A DNA stretch of 64,000 bases from Staphylococcus sp. 17KM0847 (GTDB lineage Bacteria; Bacillota; Bacilli; Staphylococcales; Staphylococcaceae): NCBI RefSeq assembly GCF_013463155.1, contig NZ_CP040781.1:1178001-1242000 (forward strand). The letters are read 5' to 3'. How positions within the stretch are numbered: the first letter of the stretch is position 1; the number at the start of each line of letters is the position of its first letter. Both the position numbers and the translations under genes were made by a program. The notes beneath the pieces were generated by a model. The model was not told the origin of the DNA. It saw nothing but the letters and a program-made list of their open reading frames with translations, and made no database searches. Below are positions 59,730-64,000 of the stretch, piece after piece.

Positions 59730-60596
59730 TTACTCCTTATCTTTTTTTATTTGATCATGCATCGTACTTAAATGTTGTACGACATTAGGTTCTTGCTTTG
59801 ATTTTTGTTTATTATTCTTCCCTAAAATAAAAATAGGCTCAAAATGCCCTTCTTTGTAACTGAATGATAATGATGTAATAGGTACAAGACCATTTGTAAA
59901 AAAAGACATCGTCATATGTGCCATCACATCATAACCTGTTTGATTGCGTATATCTGCAATAACTAAGACATCTTGATGTGGCACAGCAACAAGCATTTCT
60001 CCTTGACAACGTGTTTCAAAGTCTTTTAACAACTGAGTATTTAAGATTCGACTCGCATCATAGCCATCATTCGAATTAATAAAATAAAATAAATTGCCCT
60101 TGACTTCATCTGTTTTATAAGACACATCTAACTTACGCACATTAAACAGTGCCATTTCTTTAATTTGTTGATGTGTCAACTTTAATTTTTGCATAAGTTG
60201 TTCATCAATTAAGCGATAAGATTTCCCTAAGTCTAATGCATAGTAAATACGCGTTTCAGCTGTGTGATCATCCATTACAAATTGATGTCCTTCTGAAGTT
60301 TGTTTATGAAAACTCGTCGCACGAATAACTGGCAAAATACGCACATCATTCAATGATTTCATAGACTCATCTTGCATCTGAGCAATTGTTTCTTCTACAT
60401 AATACATAATCTCATCAACAATTTGCTGCTGTCCTTTATTATATTTTGCAACTATTGGAGATAGTTTAACAGTTAGCCCTTTTTGATTATCTGTTCTATA
60501 AATTCTTAATGATTCTTCATCACGGTTAAATTGAAAACTAACATCTAAATCTTTTAAACGTGACTTTAATAAATCTCTCATTTTAAAGACATTCAT
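59730..60596 (-). CDS. ytpQ: DUF1444 protein YtpQ
   Basis: A 288-residue cytoplasmic protein of the DUF1444 family, conserved next to ytpR in Firmicutes; function unknown. Recognisable by length, by [10 protein letters not shown] near 110 and by the context. The N-terminus [17 protein letters not shown] is helical and the C-terminal 20 residues are charged. It begins the ytpQ-ytpR-sftA-murC unit; two hairpins upstream insulate it from the thioredoxin gene. Confidence 0.85.
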   Translation of the reverse strand: MNVFKMRDLLKSRLKDLDVSFQFNRDEESLRIYRTDNQKGLTVKLSPIVAKYNKGQQQIVDEIMYYVEETIAQMQDESMKSLNDVRILPVIRATSFHKQTSEGHQFVMDDHTAETRIYYALDLGKSYRLIDEQLMQKLKLTHQQIKEMALFNVRKLDVSYKTDEVKGNLFYFINSNDGYDASRILNTQLLKDFETRCQGEMLVAVPHQDVLVIADIRNQTGYDVMAHMTMSFFTNGLVPITSLSFSYKEGHFEPIFILGKNNKQKSKQEPNVVQHLSTMHDQIKKDKE

Positions 60597-60642
60597 TTTT
60601 TCACTCCTAATTTCATGCCTTATATTAGTTTACAATAAATAT

Positions 60643-60678
60643 CCCTTTAGGACTAGGAAAAATGCACGTCCTAAAGGG
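60643..60678 (-). terminator. Terminator downstream of the thioredoxin gene
   Basis: CCCTTTAGGAC pairs perfectly with GTCCTAAAGGG (14-base loop), followed on the minus strand by ATATTTATTG. It precedes ytpQ. Confidence 0.7.
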
Positions 60679-60688
60679 TAAAATATTA

Positions 60689-60742
60689 AGGATAGGGCAG
60701 CCAACCTTAATCTCTCATAAAGGCTTTGCCTGTTCATCCTAT
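60689..60742 (-). terminator. Second hairpin before ytpQ
   Basis: Outer AGGAT/ATCCT and GGGCA/TGCC pairs, and an inner CCTT/AAGG stem. It stands in tandem with the terminator at 60643, closer to the thioredoxin stop. Confidence 0.5.
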
Positions 60743-60790
60743 ATACTTATATTAAGAGTATAGCTATCTCTCATACTAGACTCATCATTT

Positions 60791-61099
60791 TTAAAATTGG
60801 CTTAAAAATGTATCAATTTGTTCAATAGTTTTACGTTCTTTACCAATATATTCGCCTACTTGTTGACCGTTTTTAAAAACTAAAAAACTTGGAATCCCCA
60901 TAATATTATGTGCAATAGCAAGATCAATGAATTCATCTCTATCTATTGTAACAAAGTTAAACGTGTCATATTTCTTTTCAAGACTAGGCAAACCCGGTTC
61001 AATCACACGACAATCAGGACACCAGTTTGCTGTAAATAAAAAAATCGTTTGTTCTTGTGTTAATGTATGAAATTGTTTCTCACTTTCAAGTTGTATCAT
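60791..61099 (-). CDS. ytpP: Thioredoxin-like protein YtpP
   Basis: Cytoplasmic thiol-disulfide oxidoreductase. The 102-residue thioredoxin fold has the active site WCPDC (Cys27 and Cys30), a variant of WCGPC, and cis-Pro in IMGIPSFLVF. The ATG at 61099 follows GGAAG; the longer in-frame extension would run back into the peptidase gene. It lies 34 bases after the M42 peptidase stop and is probably co-transcribed. Confidence 0.92.
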   Translation of the reverse strand: MIQLESEKQFHTLTQEQTIFLFTANWCPDCRVIEPGLPSLEKKYDTFNFVTIDRDEFIDLAIAHNIMGIPSFLVFKNGQQVGEYIGKERKTIEQIDTFLSQF

Positions 61100-61133
61100 T
61101 ATTAAATGACTTCCTTTCTTAATGCTTTTATGA

Positions 61134-62204
61134 TTATATTTCGTATTGCAATTTTGAGATTGTCTGTTCATCCAGTGCTAGAATCGATTGTTCCAGCCAA
61201 GTCCTTGCAGCGTAATAATCACGTATATCAAATACAGCATCACTACTATGAATATAACGTGCACATACACCAATAACTGCTGTTGGCACACCAATGCCTG
61301 ATTGATGAATCACACCACCATCTGTGCCACCTGGTGAAATATAGTGTTGATACATGATATTATGCTGTTCTGCAATATCAATTAAAAACTTTTTAAAAGA
61401 AGGTTTTAATAGCATAGTTCCATCTTTGATACGCAACAACGCACCTTCCCCTAGTACACCCGACAAGCCTTGACGTCCTTTCATATCATTAGCAGGTGAA
61501 CAATCGACAACTAATGCGACATCCGGTTCAATCAACTGTGCAGCTGCTCTTGCACCACGTAATCCCACTTCTTCTTGAACATTTGCACCAATATAAAGAT
61601 CAAAATCCAATTCAACATCTTTTAATTGTTCAAGCAGTTCAATCCCTATCACACAACCATACCTATTATCCCATGCTTTAGTCGCAAAACGATATTCAGA
61701 AAGTTGTATGAGTTCTGTGCCTGGAACAATCGGATCCCCAATATTTACACCACGTGCTATCACTTCTTCACGACAGCATGCACCGATATCCAATAATAAA
61801 TCTTCAATCTTCGGTGTGCCTTCCTGACCCGTTCTGAAATGCTTAGGGATATTCGCAACAACACCCATCAATTCTTCATCATCTTGTGTTAAAATTTTAA
61901 GACGTTGTCCTTGCCAGATATCATTGGCGACACCACCCAAAGCTGTAAATTTAATAAAACCTTGTTCTGTTACTTCAGTAATCATAAAACCAATTTCATC
62001 CATATGTGCAGCTACCATAACACGTCTTGCATTAGGGTTCTTGCTCTTTTTCACACCATAAAAGCCACCCATTCGATCATCTACAAATCCATCAACATAA
62101 GGTGTCATTGCCCGTTTCATATAATCACGAATACGATGTTCAAAGTTAGGCGCTCCATGCATTTCAGTTAGGTGTTTGATTAAATCTATTGTCTTGTTTG
62201 TCAT
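61134..62204 (-). CDS. M42-family glutamyl/deblocking aminopeptidase
   Basis: Cobalt- or zinc-dependent aminopeptidase that assembles into large dodecamers. The 356-residue protein keeps the binuclear metal set: His67 (AAHMDE), Asp179 (KAWDNRYG), Glu211/Glu212 (NVQEEVG), Asp234 (VVDCSPA) and His319 (YIHSS). This is YtoP of Bacillus, called PepA or Frv-like in S. aureus. Divergent from the PepSY gene and upstream of the thioredoxin gene. Confidence 0.94.
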   Translation of the reverse strand: MTNKTIDLIKHLTEMHGAPNFEHRIRDYMKRAMTPYVDGFVDDRMGGFYGVKKSKNPNARRVMVAAHMDEIGFMITEVTEQGFIKFTALGGVANDIWQGQRLKILTQDDEELMGVVANIPKHFRTGQEGTPKIEDLLLDIGACCREEVIARGVNIGDPIVPGTELIQLSEYRFATKAWDNRYGCVIGIELLEQLKDVELDFDLYIGANVQEEVGLRGARAAAQLIEPDVALVVDCSPANDMKGRQGLSGVLGEGALLRIKDGTMLLKPSFKKFLIDIAEQHNIMYQHYISPGGTDGGVIHQSGIGVPTAVIGVCARYIHSSDAVFDIRDYYAARTWLEQSILALDEQTISKLQYEI

Positions 62205-62299
62205 ATTTTCACACTCCTCTAATTGTCATTATGTTCTCACTTTAGTATATTATGATAGCTATGGTAAACTAAACTTATGTTTTGATGGGGGCGATATCA

Positions 62300-62620
62300 T
62301 TGAAAAATATAAATAAAAATTGGCCATTAGTTATCCCTATTGCGATTGGTGTCGCAATGACTGGAAGTTACTTTTATATGCTAAACAAAAACAAGCAAAA
62401 CTATTATCCTGCCGATAAAGTCATTGATTCAGTAAAAGCATACTTCAAAAATGTAACGGGTTCTTACATTGTTTATGAGCCAACAACTTATCGAAAGTTC
62501 GGTATTGAATATGAAGTTTATAAAGGAGGCATCACCGCGATACGCAATAATGAAGTTTATCATTACACTTTTATAGCGGATGCCTATGATGGTCAAGTGA
62601 TCGATATTATAGAAATTTAG
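62300..62620 (+). CDS. PepSY-domain membrane-anchored protein
   Basis: A 106-residue protein with an N-terminal anchor (about 9-24, WPLVIPIAIGVAMTGSYFY) and an extracytoplasmic PepSY-like domain (YEVYKGGITAIRNNEVYHYTFIADA, DGQVIDI). Start assigned to TTG at 62300, eight bases after GGGGG; the ATG at 62285 overlaps that site and lacks one of its own. Similar small proteins are conserved at this point in staphylococci; role may be protease inhibition or signalling, both unproven. Confidence 0.75.
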   Translation: MKNINKNWPLVIPIAIGVAMTGSYFYMLNKNKQNYYPADKVIDSVKAYFKNVTGSYIVYEPTTYRKFGIEYEVYKGGITAIRNNEVYHYTFIADAYDGQVIDIIEI

Positions 62621-62639
62621 TAACAGAATAACGTATCCT

Positions 62640-62687
62640 AAGGAGCTAAAATCAAACAGATCTTTTGCTGTTGATGATTAGCTCCCT
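62640..62687. terminator. Bidirectional hairpin between PepSY gene and YtnP-like gene
   Basis: AAGGAGCTAA pairs with TTAGCTCC, and the stem continues with AATCA/TGATT and ACAG/CTGT. Convergent genes flank it on both sides; the plus-strand T-tract is short. Confidence 0.6.
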
Positions 62688-62701
62688 TTACTTTATCTAT
62701 C

Positions 62702-63532
62702 TTAATAAATTGGACGTTTTATTGCCTCTGCTATTGTTTTTTCATCATCCTTAAACTTCACAGCTAAATAATGAACGTCATGATAAAATAGAAACCAATA
62801 GTTTTGAGCAATATAGTAACGTGTGAGACGTTCTTTGGCACGAATAGACTGCATCGGATAATCATCATACGCGCTTACCCATAGAGGATTGACATGTGCA
62901 GCAGTCGATAATATATCTGCCATATGAACTGCTTTTTCTCCTTCGCTTTCAACTTCAATAATGACATGTCCAAAACTATGACCACCCGTATGGCGCATCG
63001 TGATACCCGGATAAGGTGTGATATGATCTTCAAAAAAAATCGTACGTCTTTCGTAATCCCCTCTATTTTGTGGCCAATATGTTGCCTTACTTCTTATATT
63101 AGGGCTTATGAATTCATGCCATTCATCTTGTTGGATATAGTGTTGTGCGTTAGGGTAAACGTCGCTACCATCAGCATCTTTCAAGCCCGTCGCATGATCA
63201 AAATGCATATGTGTCATCAATACTAGATCAATATCTTCTGGTGTTAAATTAAACTGTGCTAAACTTTCAACAATTGTCGCCTCTTGTCCTACACCATAAT
63301 TACGTTTTTGCTTTTCCGTCAAATGTCCTGTACCAATACCTGCATCAATTACAATATTACAATCACCCGTACGAATTAAAATAGGGTGTGTCGTTAACGG
63401 AACTTGATTTTTCTCATTCGACGGATATTTCTTTGACCATAATGGTTTGGGTACTACTCCAAATATTGCACCACCATCCATTTGTACATTACCACCATTA
63501 AGCGTATCAATTTGGAATTTACCAAGTTGCAT
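62702..63532 (-). CDS. ytnP: Metallo-beta-lactamase-fold hydrolase (YtnP-like)
   Basis: The 276-residue protein has the zinc motif H108xH110xDH113 (LMTHMHFDHATG), a later His in HTGGHSFGHV, and an Asp (VHMADILSTA). This matches the Bacillus YtnP lactonase, reported to degrade signalling lactones; the real substrate here is not known. The ATG at 63532 is eight bases from AGGGGG; nine upstream codons are rejected. It lies next to trmB, as in Bacillus. Confidence 0.88.
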   Translation of the reverse strand: MQLGKFQIDTLNGGNVQMDGGAIFGVVPKPLWSKKYPSNEKNQVPLTTHPILIRTGDCNIVIDAGIGTGHLTEKQKRNYGVGQEATIVESLAQFNLTPEDIDLVLMTHMHFDHATGLKDADGSDVYPNAQHYIQQDEWHEFISPNIRSKATYWPQNRGDYERRTIFFEDHITPYPGITMRHTGGHSFGHVIIEVESEGEKAVHMADILSTAAHVNPLWVSAYDDYPMQSIRAKERLTRYYIAQNYWFLFYHDVHYLAVKFKDDEKTIAEAIKRPIY

Positions 63533-63696
63533 CCCATTTTCCCCCTTTATCCTATTCATAAATGATCTTAGCTTTCTATATTGTCATATACTTTCATGTA
63601 CAGTTCAAACAAAAAGAATGGCGTTTTTTATATCTTGTTATCACATTAAAATTACCTCACACAAATAAAAGGCTAAGACAACGATATGCCTTAACC

Positions 63697-64000
63697 CTAA
63701 CTCTTTTTAGTATTTGTATGAAATTTTGCTTCCATCCGATAAATACGTGATCCTTTTTCAGCGAATTTATGTTCATATTCAGTTGGTATATTATCACCTT
63801 CATCTTCTTCATGTAGGTTCAAATTAATTTTTGTGAAATACATACCATACTGAGACATACTTTCTAAACTATATGCAAAAAGACCTCGATTATCTGTCTT
63901 AAAATGTATATCTCCATCAGTTGCTAAAATGTACTCGTAAATATTTAAAAACGTATGATAAGTTAAACGCCTTTTAGTATGCCGTGTTTTAGGCCAAGGG
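63697..64000 (-). CDS. trmB: tRNA (guanine-N7)-methyltransferase, C-terminal part (cut by window edge)
   Basis: Methylates G46 of tRNA. Only the last 100 residues lie in the window. They begin at [14 protein letters not shown], the TrmB motif just after the catalytic-type DPWPK, followed by [13 protein letters not shown] and SLESMSQYG, both typical. The end is NTKKS before a TAG. Read directly from the reverse strand. Downstream hairpin AAGGC/GCCTT (63668-63692) may terminate it but is weak. Confidence 0.9.
   Translation of the reverse strand, partial: PWPKTRHTKRRLTYHTFLNIYEYILATDGDIHFKTDNRGLFAYSLESMSQYGMYFTKINLNLHEEDEGDNIPTEYEHKFAEKGSRIYRMEAKFHTNTKKS

Overview
The window is low-GC, densely coded Firmicutes chromosome and belongs to a Staphylococcus. 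Support: protein-level matches to staphylococcal AcnA, KatA, LexA/SosA, EzrA, CcpA, Nuc and SerA; a SarA-family regulator; GAAC-4-GTTC SOS boxes; a Tyr T-box; and gene order recalled from S. aureus and Bacillus subtilis. The species cannot be fixed from the sequence alone. It is essentially core genome. I see no prophage, insertion sequence, CRISPR array, tRNA or rRNA gene.

Layout. 0-25.3 kb follows the S. aureus acnA-to-nuc order: start of aconitase (cut by the left edge), betaine transporter, mscL, sbcDC, ccdC, yneF, transketolase, ynzC, sosA/lexA, guaC, the zinc-independent ribosomal pair rpsN2/rpmG2, katA, an amino-acid permease, a HAD phosphatase, the hom-thrC-thrB operon with divergent lysC, a SarA-like regulator, a membrane-anchored nuclease and two small membrane proteins. 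From 25.5 kb the order switches to what in S. aureus is a distant ackA-to-trmB block: ackA, methyltransferase, tpx/RDD/sppA, a TauE permease, thiI and cysteine desulfurase, ezrA, free methionine sulfoxide reductase, rpsD, an ornithine-cyclodeaminase-like gene, GDPD, OsmC, aminotransferase-serA, HAD, acyltransferase, HtrA-like protease, tyrS, a transglycosylase, fhs, ccpA, aroA (chorismate mutase-DAHP synthase), a YtxH-like protein, a DUF948 protein, ytpQ-ytpR-sftA-murC, a thioredoxin, M42 peptidase, a PepSY protein, a YtnP-type hydrolase and the 3' end of trmB.

The regulatory layer is the most informative part. I read a near-canonical Zur box before rpsN2 and a weaker one before rpmG2; a PerR box at katA; three SOS boxes between sosA and lexA; CodY-like boxes before hom, aroA, the permease and the aminotransferase-serA pair; cre-like sites at ccpA; a Fur-like palindrome before acnA; a Tyr T-box before tyrS; and a long probable S4-binding leader before rpsD. 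Most transcription units end in strong intrinsic terminators, several shared by convergent genes.

The unusual items are a degenerate intergenic repeat family (four copies) that keeps a hairpin while its stem sequence changes, the junction near 25.4 kb, the absence of acsA/acuAC between fhs and ccpA, an 87-bp in-frame repeat in the YtxH-like gene, a terminator-like hairpin in that gene's leader, and a SarA paralogue I cannot assign. I found no clear new multi-gene system.
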